Below are positions 15,670 through 26,008 of a stretch of 64,000 nucleotides of DNA, piece after piece. Below the pieces are notes generated by a model. That model was not told where the DNA came from and searched no databases. It was given only the letters and a program-made list of their open reading frames with translations. Position numbers and translations under genes: made by a program. The DNA is from Sporocytophaga myxococcoides. GTDB taxonomy: Bacteria; Bacteroidota; Bacteroidia; Cytophagales; Cytophagaceae. Numbering within the stretch: position 1 is the stretch's first letter; every line of letters begins with the position of its first letter. Location of the stretch: the NCBI RefSeq assembly GCF_000775915.1, contig NZ_BBLT01000002.1, forward strand, positions 620,001-684,000, written 5' to 3'.

Positions 15670-15939
15670 AAACGGGTCCCAAAAGTAGGAAAACTTAATT
15701 TAAATCCAAAAGATTTTTTGTTTTTTTACTTTGATGGTTGTCCCGTAAAAAATTTCTCCCCGAAAGGTTTGGTCAGAAAGGTTGGATACCACCTTAAACT
15801 TTTACATGATATTCAGGTTGTTTTATTCTCTGATCATTCAGTGTCTTGTAAATTGCTTTATGTATTAAAATTCTGGAAATGGATACTTTATAAGCAGTCA
15901 GAATAAGGAGAATATTGGCCTGTTTCTTATTTAAACTAT
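15670..15939. promoter_or_regulatory. Region between tRNA-Leu and the TerC-like gene
   Basis: It holds the divergent control regions of the tRNA (minus) and the TerC-family gene (plus). Short open frames here show no protein-like features and no start signals. No specific motif was assigned. Confidence 0.4.
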
Positions 15940-16866
15940 ATGCCTCATGTTTTTTACTGGATATTTTTCAACGTTTTTGTCTTAATCATTCTGGCATTTG
16001 ACTTAGGAGTATTTCATAGAAAAGCACATGTTGTTTCATTCAAAGAGTCGATTCTCTGGACTGTATTCTGGATAACACTTGCCCTTAGTTTTAATCTAAT
16101 CATTTATATATGGCAAGGCCCTGACCCGGCACTTGATTTTCTGACGGGATACCTTATTGAAAAATCACTTAGTATTGATAATATTTTTGTTATTCTGTTA
16201 ATTTTTAAATACACACAGGTTCCTGATCAATATCAGCACAGAGTACTGTTCTGGGGCATCCTTGGAGCTCTTGTGATGAGAGCTGGATTTATATTTCTTG
16301 GAATCGAATTGATAGAACGTTTTCATTGGATCATTTATGTATTCGGTGCTTTTCTGGTTGTCATTGGTATCAGAATGGCAGTGCGTAAAGAGATAAAAGT
16401 CGATCCTGAGAATAATTATCTGATTAACCTGGCTAAAAAGTTCGTCCCTGCAACTCCCAAATATGATGGAGATAAATTCTTTACGACGATAGATCATAAG
16501 AGGCATATGACTCCCTTGTTTTTTAGTTTGCTTATGATTGAAACAACTGATTTGATTTTTGCCATAGACTCTATCCCTGCAATTTTAGCTATCACTACGG
16601 ATAGATTTATCGTTTATACATCCAATGTTTTTGCCATAATGGGATTAAGGTCTCTTTATTTCGCATTTGCAGGGCTTATGCAAAAATTTCGATATCTGCA
16701 TTATGGCTTAGCTGCTATATTGGTTTTTGTGGGTGTAAAAATGATTCTGGCAGAAACTATTAAAATACCAACAGTGATTGCACTGGTTGCGGTGTTAGGA
16801 ATATTAATAATCAGTATGGTTGGGTCTGCAATAGTTGAGCAAAGAAAGAATAAGAAGAAATACTGA
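15940..16866 (+). CDS. terC: TerC/Alx family integral membrane protein
   Basis: The 308-aa protein has about nine membrane segments. It carries the conserved acidic intramembrane motifs of the family: FDLGVF near residue 20, LIEKSLSIDNIFVIL near 75, and ETTDLIFAIDSIPAI near 205. Family members are inner-membrane proteins implicated in Mn2+ export, tellurite resistance and pH response (Alx). The length matches the family. A basic tail (EQRKNKKKY) ends the protein in the cytoplasm. The gene stands alone. The exact substrate cannot be read from sequence. Confidence 0.92.
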   Translation: MPHVFYWIFFNVFVLIILAFDLGVFHRKAHVVSFKESILWTVFWITLALSFNLIIYIWQGPDPALDFLTGYLIEKSLSIDNIFVILLIFKYTQVPDQYQHRVLFWGILGALVMRAGFIFLGIELIERFHWIIYVFGAFLVVIGIRMAVRKEIKVDPENNYLINLAKKFVPATPKYDGDKFFTTIDHKRHMTPLFFSLLMIETTDLIFAIDSIPAILAITTDRFIVYTSNVFAIMGLRSLYFAFAGLMQKFRYLHYGLAAILVFVGVKMILAETIKIPTVIALVAVLGILIISMVGSAIVEQRKNKKKY

Positions 16867-17077
16867 TCGTTGTTCTTTATTTTATTCAACTTAGGAATAG
16901 ATATTCAAAATCAGAAACTCTCAAATAATAATCGTTTTCCCAGAACTATATCAATAAGAATTTATGGCATACAAATACTTGCTATATCCATGATAATTTT
17001 ATACAATCTGTTGGAATGTTTTTCAATCCCTGCTGTCAGATCAAGTATTTATTTACTCTTGTTTAGTAAGGATTTCA

Positions 17078-19486
17078 TCAATGCTCTATTTTCTGATGCC
17101 GGAATTTTGCTTCTGCTTCTTTGATATTCTGTATTCCCTTGATCATTGCATCAGGATTGAAAGAAATACTGTCAATTTTATTTTCGACAAGAAATTGAGC
17201 AAATTCAGGGAAGTCGCTTGGAGCTTGTCCACAGAGGCCAATTTTTTTCCCTGCTTGTTTGGCAGCATTGATCATCAGGCGGATCATCTTTTTGGGGGCT
17301 TCATTGTTTTCGTCAAATAATTCGCTCACAGTAGAAGAATCTCTGTCTATTCCCAAAGTGAGTTGTGTAAGGTCATTAGATCCTATAGAGAAACCATCAA
17401 ATACACTGGCAAATTCATCAGCAAGGATTACGTTACTTGGTATTTCAGCCATCACATATATTTCAAGTTCATTTTCCCCTTGTTTCAGTCCATTTGCTTT
17501 CATGATTTCTATAACCTTTTTTCCTTCTTCAACAGTTCTGCAAAATGGGATCATTAATTTAATGTTTGTAAGACCCATTTCCTCCCTGACGACTTTCATA
17601 GCTTTGCATTCAAGTCCGAATCCTTCCTTATATGCGTCATTATAATATCTAGAAGCTCCTCGGAATCCCAGCATTGGATTTGCCTCCTCGGGTTCAAATT
17701 CCTTTCCGCCTATCAGATTTGCATATTCATTGGTTTTGAAATCAGTCATTCTGACAATCACATCATTTGGATAAAATGCTGCAGCTATTGTTGCAACGGA
17801 CCTGGACAGCTTTTCAACAAAATAGGATTCTTTATCGGGATAGTTGGATGTGAGATTTGCGATTTCAGATTTGGCCTGTTGATCTTTTAGAGAGTCAAAT
17901 TTTATTAAAGCCATTGGATGGATTTTGATAGAATTATTAATGATAAACTCCAGCCTCATCAAACCAACGCCATCATTGGGAATACGTGACAAATGAAATG
18001 CCTTCTCCGGATTGCCTAAGATGAACATGACTTTTGTTTTAGGTTTCTCTATGGCTTCCAGATCAGTTTCAACCACATCCCACAAAAGTTTTCCTTCATA
18101 TACAGTTCCTGTTTCTCCTTCTGCGCAGGAAACAGTTACCGTTTCACCATCTTTTATTGCGGAGGTTGCATTTCCTGTTCCTACGATTGCTACAGCTCCC
18201 AGCTCTCTGGCTATAATGGCTGCATGACTGGTTCTGCCTCCTTTATTGGTAATAATGGCTGATGCTTTTTTTAAGATAGGATCCCAATCCGGATTCGTAA
18301 TATCCGTTATTAGTATTTCTCCCTCCTTTAGTAGGTATGAATCTTTAGGTGAATTAATGATACGGGCGGTTCCGGTTGCAATTTTATTACCGATTGCTTT
18401 GCCTTTGGTAATAGTATTACCTTTTTCTTTGAGAAGGTACTCCGTTATTTTAACCTGATTTCTTTGTCTGCTATATACAGTCTCCGGTCTTGCCTGTACA
18501 ATATATATTGTATTCTCTTCTCCATCCTTTGCCCATTCAATGTCCATAGGTTTTTTGTAGTGCTCTTCAATAATCAAGGACCATTTGGCCAGTAGGTTTA
18601 TTTCTTCATCAGTTAAAATAAACTGTTCTCTCTTTTCTTTTGGGGTTTCAATATTGATAGTTGTGTTTTCAATTGAAGAACTGTAGTTATATATCAACGT
18701 TTTCTCCTTGCTTCCAATTTTTTTATTAAGTATGGCTTTTTTATTCTTCTGTAAAGATTTTTTAAAAACATAAAATTCATCCGGGTTAACTGCCCCCTGG
18801 ACAACATTTTCTCCCAATCCCCAACTTCCTGTAATGAGGATCACATCTTCAAATCCGGAGTCAGGATCTAATGTGAAACATACCCCTGAAGATGCCATAT
18901 CAGATCTAACCATTTTTTGAATTCCGATAGACAATGCAATTTTCATATGATCGAATCCATGATCATGTCTGTATTTGATTGCCCTGTCTGTAAACAATGA
19001 TGCCATACACTTGAGACATGCGTTAAGCAGATTTTCTTCTCCACAGCATATATTCAGGTATGATTCATGCTGGCCGGCAAAGCTTGCATCCGGCAAATCT
19101 TCTGCGGTTGCACTGCTTCTCACGGCAACGTGTATCTGAGAGGCGTATTTTTTACATAAATCTCTGTAGCCATTTTTAATAGCAGCCTCTATCTCTGAGG
19201 GGATGGAAGCTTTTAAGATCAGATTTCTGCAGGATAATCCTATTTCTGAAAGATTAGAGAAGTTTGTCGTATCTAATTTATCCAGTATATTTTTAAGGTC
19301 GTTACCGAGCTTATTGCTTTTAATAAATTCCTGATAGGCAAAAGACGTAGTTGCAAATCCGTCAGGAATTTTGATTCCTTTGGAAGATAGTGTATTGAAC
19401 ATTTCTCCCAGAGAAGAATTTTTTCCACCTACCTGTGCAATATCGTTTAAATGGATTTCATTAAAGCTCAGTATATACTTTTGCAT
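17078..19486 (-). CDS. ppsA: Phosphoenolpyruvate synthase
   Basis: The 802-aa enzyme converts pyruvate, ATP and water to PEP, AMP and phosphate, a gluconeogenic step. Three domains are in the usual order. The N-terminal ATP-grasp domain (about 1-340) carries VGGKNSSLGEM and VRSSATAEDLPDASFAGQHE. The swivelling phosphohistidine domain has the catalytic His421 in GGRTSHAAIIAREL. The C-terminal PEP-binding TIM barrel has IGSNDLTQL and the terminal LCGQAPSD motif. Length is typical of PpsA (about 790 aa). It is a single gene, convergent with the TerC-like gene. Confidence 0.95.
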   Translation of the reverse strand: MQKYILSFNEIHLNDIAQVGGKNSSLGEMFNTLSSKGIKIPDGFATTSFAYQEFIKSNKLGNDLKNILDKLDTTNFSNLSEIGLSCRNLILKASIPSEIEAAIKNGYRDLCKKYASQIHVAVRSSATAEDLPDASFAGQHESYLNICCGEENLLNACLKCMASLFTDRAIKYRHDHGFDHMKIALSIGIQKMVRSDMASSGVCFTLDPDSGFEDVILITGSWGLGENVVQGAVNPDEFYVFKKSLQKNKKAILNKKIGSKEKTLIYNYSSSIENTTINIETPKEKREQFILTDEEINLLAKWSLIIEEHYKKPMDIEWAKDGEENTIYIVQARPETVYSRQRNQVKITEYLLKEKGNTITKGKAIGNKIATGTARIINSPKDSYLLKEGEILITDITNPDWDPILKKASAIITNKGGRTSHAAIIARELGAVAIVGTGNATSAIKDGETVTVSCAEGETGTVYEGKLLWDVVETDLEAIEKPKTKVMFILGNPEKAFHLSRIPNDGVGLMRLEFIINNSIKIHPMALIKFDSLKDQQAKSEIANLTSNYPDKESYFVEKLSRSVATIAAAFYPNDVIVRMTDFKTNEYANLIGGKEFEPEEANPMLGFRGASRYYNDAYKEGFGLECKAMKVVREEMGLTNIKLMIPFCRTVEEGKKVIEIMKANGLKQGENELEIYVMAEIPSNVILADEFASVFDGFSIGSNDLTQLTLGIDRDSSTVSELFDENNEAPKKMIRLMINAAKQAGKKIGLCGQAPSDFPEFAQFLVENKIDSISFNPDAMIKGIQNIKEAEAKFRHQKIEH

Positions 19487-19860
19487 GTTTATATAGGTTC
19501 AAATTTCAAAATCTATATTTAATGATTCGTACTAAGAAGAAAGATGTTAATTGAAACTTTTGCCAATTGCCGTTTAAAACATCTCCCTTGTTATCGTTGA
19601 AAGAATTATCGCATGATAAAGTCATAACAGATAAAGGTTATTTGTGTTGGAAAATTTTAATGATAAGAGGCAGGATTTGTAGGTCTTTGAAATATTTCTG
19701 ATGTGATATGGAATTGGTAGGAAGTTTTCAGGAACAAATTTAAGTTTAAAGTCCCTAAGATAAATGTCTCAGAAAGATATAATGCGCAGCTTTTATATTT
19801 CTCTAAGCAGGATGATTTAAGATTCTTGATACAGGCAGTACTAATGATGACTACAGATTT
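19487..19860. other. Intergenic, nothing recognised
   Basis: These 374 AT-rich bases lie between ppsA and the downstream end of the minus-strand PAS gene. They must include the ppsA promoter. No gene, strong hairpin or repeat was seen. Confidence 0.4.
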
Positions 19861-21705
19861 TTACCTAAATTTCAGTTCCGTACTCCAGGCACTTACAAGT
19901 AGACCGTTGTCTATTACCCCAGTAATATTGACGAGTACCCGGATCTTTTCTCCGGCTTTGTTTCTGTGTATGGTAGGAGTATTTTCAATTTTATAACCAT
20001 TCCTTATAAAGCGAAGGAGTAGTTTAAGTTTTTCCTTACTTGACATAGCTATAAAATCTACTAAAGGAGTACCTACGAGTTCATCAGCAGATTTATAACC
20101 GTGGTCATGGGTCAGTTTTTTATTTGCTTCGGCCAGGTAGGCATGTTTCTCTATTAATTTTAACTGTTGCTTGAAGGGGAGGCTTGTATCAACTCCTTCA
20201 ATATCTTTTAGTCCATAGCGAAGAATGCCATCAAAGCTTTCTTCAAAGAAGTCTTTACAGGCACGGTTGCTCTCTTCTATTTCATTAATACGTTCCTTTA
20301 TCTTCTCTTCAAGATTGAGTTGAATATCTCTCAGTTTGTCGTTTGATTCCTTTAGCTTATTATTGGTTTGTTCTATTTGTGCTGATTGCCTTTCCAGTGC
20401 CAGTTGGAGCTTCTTTTCTTTTGAGATATTGAGACTGTTGATGAGTGCTTTCCTGGCTTTCCCATTTTTGTAGTCAAAACCGATGCCCCTTGTAATTATC
20501 CAGCTAGCAAGTCCTTCTTTGTTATATACTCCATAAGTCATTTCATTTGATTCGTCTTCTTTTAAATTTTTTATAAGTTCTAAACGATTAAGGATCTTAT
20601 CTTCATCTATTCCTGCAACCAACGTTTTTACTACATCCCGATATTTTTTATTGCGGATCTCACCACCTTTGTAACTGAAGAGCTGTCTAAAAGCTCTGTT
20701 AGTGAAAATGAATTTTTGTGTATCCAGATCAATAATGCTTATTGAAGTGGGGGATAGTTCGAGTATGTTCTTTAACCTTTCTCTGTCCTTTTCAATACGC
20801 TCTTCATTTTTTTGTCTTACCCCCCTGAGTTTTGATTGTATCTGCGATTTCCAGCCAAGCAAAAACATGGAGATGCAAAAAGTAGCAGATGCATATAGAG
20901 CTGTTCCCATATTTTTACTGTAAAGTCCGTTGTTTTCGCCTTTTATTTTTAACCAACCCAAAAGGAGTGGTATGAAAAAGGCGAGAAATCTTAATAAGAC
21001 TATTTGAGTGGAATTTTGTCCTATCAGGGTTTTCATGGATCCTTTATGTGGTCTTAGGAATAATATAGCTATTGACAATAAAAGGGCAACAATAGCAGAA
21101 TTAAGTGAAATAGGAATTATATAGGAAGCAGCATACAAGTCATCAATTTTATAGACATAACTATATATAACTAATATAGCACCCAGTCCTGTACCATAGT
21201 TTAGAAATTGAGATATTTTATAGATTTCCTTATTTCCAAAATTGTTAAGCAGCAATGATGTACAGAGTGCAATAAAAAAAAAGGCAGAGATAGGAGAGGT
21301 GAGGTTAACATTGACTTCCTTTTTTACCTTGCTCTTGACCTGATAGATTTGTTCTTTAAATAAGACTTCCTCTAATACAAAGGGCTGGTCCATAAAATAT
21401 GTTATGAGTTTGATCCCGGCAATAAGCAGTATAAGAAAGCAAATTGAATTGCATATTATCTTATTTGCCAAACTAGCATTTTCATTCCGAATGATCCATA
21501 TTGCCAGAGCAATCATAGAATAGCAGATGGCCGAAAGGGGGTTTTGAGATACAACCTGATTAAAGCTATATAACTCAAACAACTCAAAACTTACTGCACG
21601 CAATAGCAATCCGATTATGGGGATAAAAAAAGCAACAAGAGTAAAGGTTTTTCCCAGTGCAATCAGAGTGGTTACAGTCTGCTTATTTTCAATTGATACC
21701 GGCAT
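19861..21705 (-). CDS. Membrane PAS-domain protein without output domain (614 aa)
   Basis: About eight hydrophobic segments (residues 12-290) precede a cytoplasmic PAS domain (about 315-430, containing LSPTSISIIDLDTQKFIFTN). A coiled coil (about 430-500) and a second PAS-like domain (about 500-612) end the protein. There is no histidine kinase, GGDEF, EAL or HTH domain after it. It would sense a membrane or cytoplasmic signal and must pass it to a partner. It lies 12 nt after a paralogue of identical layout (21718-23619), so the pair is an operon arising from tandem duplication. Confidence 0.8.
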   Translation of the reverse strand: MPVSIENKQTVTTLIALGKTFTLVAFFIPIIGLLLRAVSFELFELYSFNQVVSQNPLSAICYSMIALAIWIIRNENASLANKIICNSICFLILLIAGIKLITYFMDQPFVLEEVLFKEQIYQVKSKVKKEVNVNLTSPISAFFFIALCTSLLLNNFGNKEIYKISQFLNYGTGLGAILVIYSYVYKIDDLYAASYIIPISLNSAIVALLLSIAILFLRPHKGSMKTLIGQNSTQIVLLRFLAFFIPLLLGWLKIKGENNGLYSKNMGTALYASATFCISMFLLGWKSQIQSKLRGVRQKNEERIEKDRERLKNILELSPTSISIIDLDTQKFIFTNRAFRQLFSYKGGEIRNKKYRDVVKTLVAGIDEDKILNRLELIKNLKEDESNEMTYGVYNKEGLASWIITRGIGFDYKNGKARKALINSLNISKEKKLQLALERQSAQIEQTNNKLKESNDKLRDIQLNLEEKIKERINEIEESNRACKDFFEESFDGILRYGLKDIEGVDTSLPFKQQLKLIEKHAYLAEANKKLTHDHGYKSADELVGTPLVDFIAMSSKEKLKLLLRFIRNGYKIENTPTIHRNKAGEKIRVLVNITGVIDNGLLVSAWSTELKFR

Positions 21706-21717
21706 TGATGTTAAATA

Positions 21718-23619
21718 TTATTTGTCAGAGATTTCTTTTTTCATTAAGCCTTGTATTAGTTTCAGTCTCTTCGTTGTTATAATATCAGAGAAGTTCACGG
21801 GTCTTTGTATTTCCCATACTTTTACCAAAAAGTGATTTTTTACTATCCCAAGCAGGTTGGAGTAAACTTTTACAGGTTTACCTTCTTTTGTCAACTGAAT
21901 TGGCTGTTTGCCTACAAGACGATAATTGGACCTGACAAATTCCTTTCCATACTCAATAGCAATCTCTTCTGGCAAATCGATGAATTCCAGAAGAGGCATA
22001 CCTTTCAATGAATCAGGGTTCTTATATCCATGCAGTTCAGCAGCTACCTGGTTTACTTCTTTTATTCTGGTTACTTCTCTGATTTTTTTTACCTGTTCAT
22101 CCGCAGGCAAACTGATGCTTATATCAGATGTATGTTCAAATTCTATGATTCCGCTAAAGCTATTTTTTATATAATCCTTGTATCTCTTCTCACTTCTATA
22201 GAGCTCAGAGGCCCTTTTTTGGGCCTCTTCTTCTAATTTATTGTTAGCCTCTTCCAGCTTACGTTTTATTCTTTCTAACTCCAGTTGCTTTTGTTCCAGA
22301 TTTATTTTTTGTTGTTTCAGTTTTGATTCTTTTTTCTTTTCATTAGTAAAATCAATTGTATTGAAGAGAATTTCTTTTACAGCTCCTGATTCATCCCGGG
22401 AGAAGACAATTGCTCTAGAGAATAACCAGGTGTGGTCGCCATGTTCGTCTGTTAGCCTGAAAGCAACGTCATTATATTCGTTGTCCTTAAGTTCCGGAAG
22501 TATTTTCTGCCGTTCTTCAATAATAGGAAAGTCATCGGGATGTATTCTTTCTTTTACAATTTCTGACATTGTTTTGCCTTCTATTTCCTTGCCCGTTCGC
22601 ATTTTGCCTCGTCCGGATTCATTGGAAAAGGCTATTATCCCTTTCTGGATATTAATAATCTGAACGAAAGTTTGTGAGTTATTTAGAATCCTTTCGATTC
22701 TTTGGTGGTCTTTTTTTATAAGCTCAACTTCCTTTCGCTTTGCCAGCTGAAGTTTATACTGGATGGTCGATTTCCATCCGAGCAGGGTAATCGAGATAAG
22801 ATAAGTGCTAATGGCCATAAGTGCTGTACCTACATTTTTAGCATATAGACCAGCTTCTTCACCGCTTATTCTCAGATAACCCAGCACCAGAGGAATAAAG
22901 AAGGCGAGAAAACGCATCATAAAAACCTCTGCCGGGTTTTGTCCTACCAGGTACTTCATTGATCCTTTAAAAGGTCTGAGAAAAAGTATGGATGAGGATA
23001 GAAACAGCATGGACAGAGAGCTGTAAAAAGTCATAGGTATGCCTCGAAGCGTATACATTTCCTCTACAGAATATACATAACCATAAATAGTAAGGAACGA
23101 TAAAAATATGATAAAGTAATTAAGGTTTTGAGCATTTGAGAATAGTATCTTTTTTTTGTCAATAAAGAGGAGGGAGATAGCCAGTAAGTTAATACAAATG
23201 GCGTTATTTATCCCCAAACCCTTATAGCTCAAAGTCATTTCCGGTAATTCCTGATTTTGGTACAGTAGCTTCAAAAAAAATCTGTCGGGCTGAAAATTAT
23301 AACCAAGTGATAAAATTATTAACATACCGCTTGAATAGGCAATCACAAGTACGCATAGTATGGATACAAGATAAAAATACTTTTGTTTGATCTCTTCTGT
23401 TCTTGAAAGCCATATAGAAATGCCTAGAGTTATGAAACAGAGAGAAGTAAGAGGATTCATGATAAAGTGACCCGGCGTGATAGAATATAACAGTGGGTAG
23501 TTTATGAATCTTAAACTAAGCACCAGCAGTGGAATGAGGGTACCTAAAAAACAAAAACAGATACCGACGAGCATAAGAATTCTTTCGGTGACTTTGTTTT
23601 TGTTAGCTACCAGGGACAT
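21718..23619 (-). CDS. Paralogous membrane PAS-domain protein (633 aa)
   Basis: The layout matches the downstream gene: eight membrane segments, a PAS domain (IIAFSNESGRGKM), a long Glu/Lys/Leu-rich coiled coil and a second PAS-like domain (FSGIIEFEHTSDIS). Both share an LFLRPxKGSMKxLxGQN loop and an LLGWKS segment. The frame is open to a TTG at 23769, but the ATG at 23619 starts at the same point relative to the first membrane segment as the paralogue, so it is preferred. No output domain is present. Probable signalling partners are not in the window. Confidence 0.8.
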   Translation of the reverse strand: MSLVANKNKVTERILMLVGICFCFLGTLIPLLVLSLRFINYPLLYSITPGHFIMNPLTSLCFITLGISIWLSRTEEIKQKYFYLVSILCVLVIAYSSGMLIILSLGYNFQPDRFFLKLLYQNQELPEMTLSYKGLGINNAICINLLAISLLFIDKKKILFSNAQNLNYFIIFLSFLTIYGYVYSVEEMYTLRGIPMTFYSSLSMLFLSSSILFLRPFKGSMKYLVGQNPAEVFMMRFLAFFIPLVLGYLRISGEEAGLYAKNVGTALMAISTYLISITLLGWKSTIQYKLQLAKRKEVELIKKDHQRIERILNNSQTFVQIINIQKGIIAFSNESGRGKMRTGKEIEGKTMSEIVKERIHPDDFPIIEERQKILPELKDNEYNDVAFRLTDEHGDHTWLFSRAIVFSRDESGAVKEILFNTIDFTNEKKKESKLKQQKINLEQKQLELERIKRKLEEANNKLEEEAQKRASELYRSEKRYKDYIKNSFSGIIEFEHTSDISISLPADEQVKKIREVTRIKEVNQVAAELHGYKNPDSLKGMPLLEFIDLPEEIAIEYGKEFVRSNYRLVGKQPIQLTKEGKPVKVYSNLLGIVKNHFLVKVWEIQRPVNFSDIITTKRLKLIQGLMKKEISDK

Positions 23620-24200
23620 TTGAAGTGCTTTAGGGGTATAAACCAGCGAGTGCGTGAATAGTTTGAATTGAAGATATGGGGGCGGTACAAATTCTTTATT
23701 TAGGAAAAACTTTGAAAAAGAAATGTGTTTGGGGGAGGTTGACCTAGATAAAGATTGTATCAAATTCAACCTTATGATAGGAGCATATGATTAGATAGTT
23801 AGTGTGTGCATAAATCCTACTATTCCCCAGGAAAATACTTCTATTCTAGTCTTATCGCCCGATTTTCAATATCGTCCTTTCTGGCCAAAGCATCACCCAT
23901 TCATCAGGAATGGAATTGTATCCATAATATAATCCTCCCAAGCCCCAAGTGACAGCTCATCTTGTGTCTGTATCCAATCCTAAGTTAATTGCTTTTAGCA
24001 CTGCATCTCTTTAACTAAGCGTTTTAATCCCCGGTATAATTAAACATATTCATTTTAGGGAATTTGTCTGGGATAGATTCCTAAAATCCGAATTTAGTCA
24101 TAAGAACATCCTTTGAATTCGTAATAAAACCAGCCACTTGTTACATCCTGAGACTAGCGGAAGTCTGATGTGTGTTTTGAGAAGGATGATTGAATACACA
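23620..24200. other. Intergenic, nothing recognised
   Basis: This region lies upstream of the PAS operon and downstream of the 172-aa lipoprotein gene. No gene-like frame, RNA or strong hairpin was recognised in it. Confidence 0.4.
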
Positions 24201-24719
24201 CTAATACTGTCTCCAGGGAAGCTTATTCTTTTTAATAATAGAGTTTACCAATGAATCAATGCACATCCAGGAGGGCTTGGGATAACTGTGATTTATAACA
24301 TAGTCATTGAAATCTTTTTCATTTACGAAGCCCTTTTCCTTATTAACTTTTGTGTCGATGATAAACCATCCTGTTGGAGCAATTGTGCGGTTTACGAAAG
24401 TGTTGCCTCCATCACCAATGTTACCGCTTAGTATATATATGATGCTATCTTTTATATCTAATTTTTTAACGTTATAAGTCCCCAGTAAATTAACAAAAGC
24501 CATGTCCCATCTACTTATGCTATCCTGAGGGCTGGTTCTAAGTTCGTATGGCTTTATTAAAGGAATTCTCATCCAATCATATCCACTGATGTTTTCATAG
24601 AAAGAATCAGGGTTCTGTTTTTCAATTTTATTCATGCAACCCAAAAGAATGGTTGCTATAAAAGCATACATTATTACGATTGTTACCTTTCTCTTTTCCA
24701 TACTACTTACAGTTCTCAT
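24201..24719 (-). CDS. Putative lipoprotein (172 aa)
   Basis: A hydrophobic N-terminus ending in ILLGC matches a lipobox, so the protein is probably lipid-anchored after cleavage before the Cys. The mature part is a soluble domain with several Trp residues. A second in-frame ATG at 24701 (MEKRKV) would give a more typical signal peptide and may be the real start. No family recognised. Confidence 0.65.
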   Translation of the reverse strand: MRTVSSMEKRKVTIVIMYAFIATILLGCMNKIEKQNPDSFYENISGYDWMRIPLIKPYELRTSPQDSISRWDMAFVNLLGTYNVKKLDIKDSIIYILSGNIGDGGNTFVNRTIAPTGWFIIDTKVNKEKGFVNEKDFNDYVINHSYPKPSWMCIDSLVNSIIKKNKLPWRQY

Positions 24720-24782
24720 TTGAACATATTTTTTGATTCGCGTAATAAAAAATTTTTATTCATCAATTAATCGTTTGTTAAA

Positions 24783-24813
24783 TTGCCGGCCTGTCCAGGT
24801 AGCAGGCCGGCAA
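24783..24813. terminator. GC-rich perfect hairpin
   Basis: TTGCCGGCCTG (24783-24793) pairs perfectly with CAGGCCGGCAA (24803-24813), with a 9-nt loop. It lies downstream of the minus-strand gene ending at 24890. The T run is weak, so termination is likely but not certain. Confidence 0.55.
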
Positions 24814-24889
24814 ACAGAAAAAATAAATAAGATTAAAAAAGGAGTTTACTTATAAACGCAAGGAATAAATCTCATAAAGAGTGCTGATT

Positions 24890-25558
24890 CTAAAATTTTA
24901 AGATAAGATTCACACTAGGTGTATTTAATTGAATGCCCAAAGATTTGTCTTTATTACTATTCAGACGATTGGTATGAGGGTCGGTATTGGATCGAGAGGA
25001 GCTCTCTCCTTTGTAAAACCTGTAATAGATTCGTGGTGACCAACTTACTCCTATTCCTAAATAACTATTAAAGCTATAAACGGCTCCGATTGTATATCCT
25101 GCCGCAATAGTTTGAGTATTTTGAGAAGTTTCATCATTTAAGTTTAGGTTATTGTTGGTGTAGGCTCTATAATCTGAAAATCCATAAGATAAGTCCGGAC
25201 CATGAAATAAGGTAACCTTCGAGGATAAGTAAGACCTTTTTTCTATACCTAAATTTACACTAATGCTTTGGTTGTTTTGATTGAGGTTAGAGTGTTCGAA
25301 TGAATTATAATTATCATCAGAATAAAAGGAATTCCGATCTGATTTGCCTTTGTTAAAATCGAAAGTGATACCAACCTTAAAAAAAGTTCTTGAGTTTAAA
25401 CCTCTCTTGTAGGTTACGCCGGGGCTAAAGAAATTTGCCCAAATTTCATTTTTCTTATACTGTATGGTATCCTGTGCTTTCAAATCTCCAATAGAAAGAA
25501 ACAATAGGAAGATTATACTTCCACAAAAAATGATTTTGTTAAAAATGATCTGTCTCAT
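24890..25558 (-). CDS. Exported beta-rich protein, copy 1 (222 aa)
   Basis: A signal peptide (about residues 1-29, ending LKAQ) is followed by alternating polar/aromatic strands typical of a small outer-membrane barrel. The C-terminus ends in hydrophobic NLILKF, as barrel proteins often do. It is clearly paralogous to the 26009-26677 gene over its whole length, and even the upstream 100 bases are shared. The role is unknown. It lies two genes from the LytS/LytTR pair, which may regulate it. Confidence 0.7.
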   Translation of the reverse strand: MRQIIFNKIIFCGSIIFLLFLSIGDLKAQDTIQYKKNEIWANFFSPGVTYKRGLNSRTFFKVGITFDFNKGKSDRNSFYSDDNYNSFEHSNLNQNNQSISVNLGIEKRSYLSSKVTLFHGPDLSYGFSDYRAYTNNNLNLNDETSQNTQTIAAGYTIGAVYSFNSYLGIGVSWSPRIYYRFYKGESSSRSNTDPHTNRLNSNKDKSLGIQLNTPSVNLILKF

Positions 25559-25657
25559 ATAGTTTTTTCTTCAAAACTATGTTTCTGAACCAGAAGCTGA
25601 AATAGGAATTGAGTCTGCGCAGTAAAATTTGAGTGAAAGTGTATTTTTTTTAGTTTA
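25559..25657 (-). promoter_or_regulatory. Duplicated promoter/leader of copy 1
   Basis: This 100-base region closely matches 26678-26776 upstream of the paralogue. On the minus strand it holds TAGTTTTG (complement of 25572-25579), an exact match to the Bacteroidota -7 consensus TAnnTTTG, only about 14 bases from the ATG. The same bases form an 8-bp hairpin (25559-25580). Confidence 0.6.
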
Positions 25658-26008
25658 AGAAGGTCTGATTAGAAAACGAAAATTATGATTATCTATTAGG
25701 ATGATGTACATACCTACTAAAGAAGGGCAATAAGAATTATTTAGCATTGTTATTATAACAACTAGTAAAGCTTTCCCCACGCAGTTGTAGAAAAATTATT
25801 CTGTTTGTACGGATAACTTATGTATGATTGGATTGTGTGCTGGTCGTGTTTTAAAACCGAGGTAGATCTTTAAAAGCAATGGCCAATAAATACAGAAAGA
25901 CCAAACCTATAAGCAATCTTTATTAGAGAGCTTTCAGGTTTGATCACAAAAAATTAGGAAAAAAATTTAAGACTTAGAAATGAAAAACAACTTGTTAAAG
26001 TACTGTAT
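25658..26008. other. Spacer between the duplicated genes
   Basis: No gene is seen. A weak imperfect hairpin around 25902-25942 may terminate transcription of copy 2. The rest shows no feature. Confidence 0.3.

Noticed and set aside
15718-15906. 62-aa plus-strand frame between tRNA-Leu and the TerC-like gene
   Set aside because: No domain or start signal; it lies in a promoter-type region.
17081-18458. Several plus-strand frames inside ppsA
   Set aside because: Antisense shadows of a strongly recognised enzyme gene.
23620-23769. 50-residue N-terminal extension of the second PAS protein
   Set aside because: It needs a TTG start and has no counterpart in the paralogue, which begins at the equivalent of the ATG at 23619.
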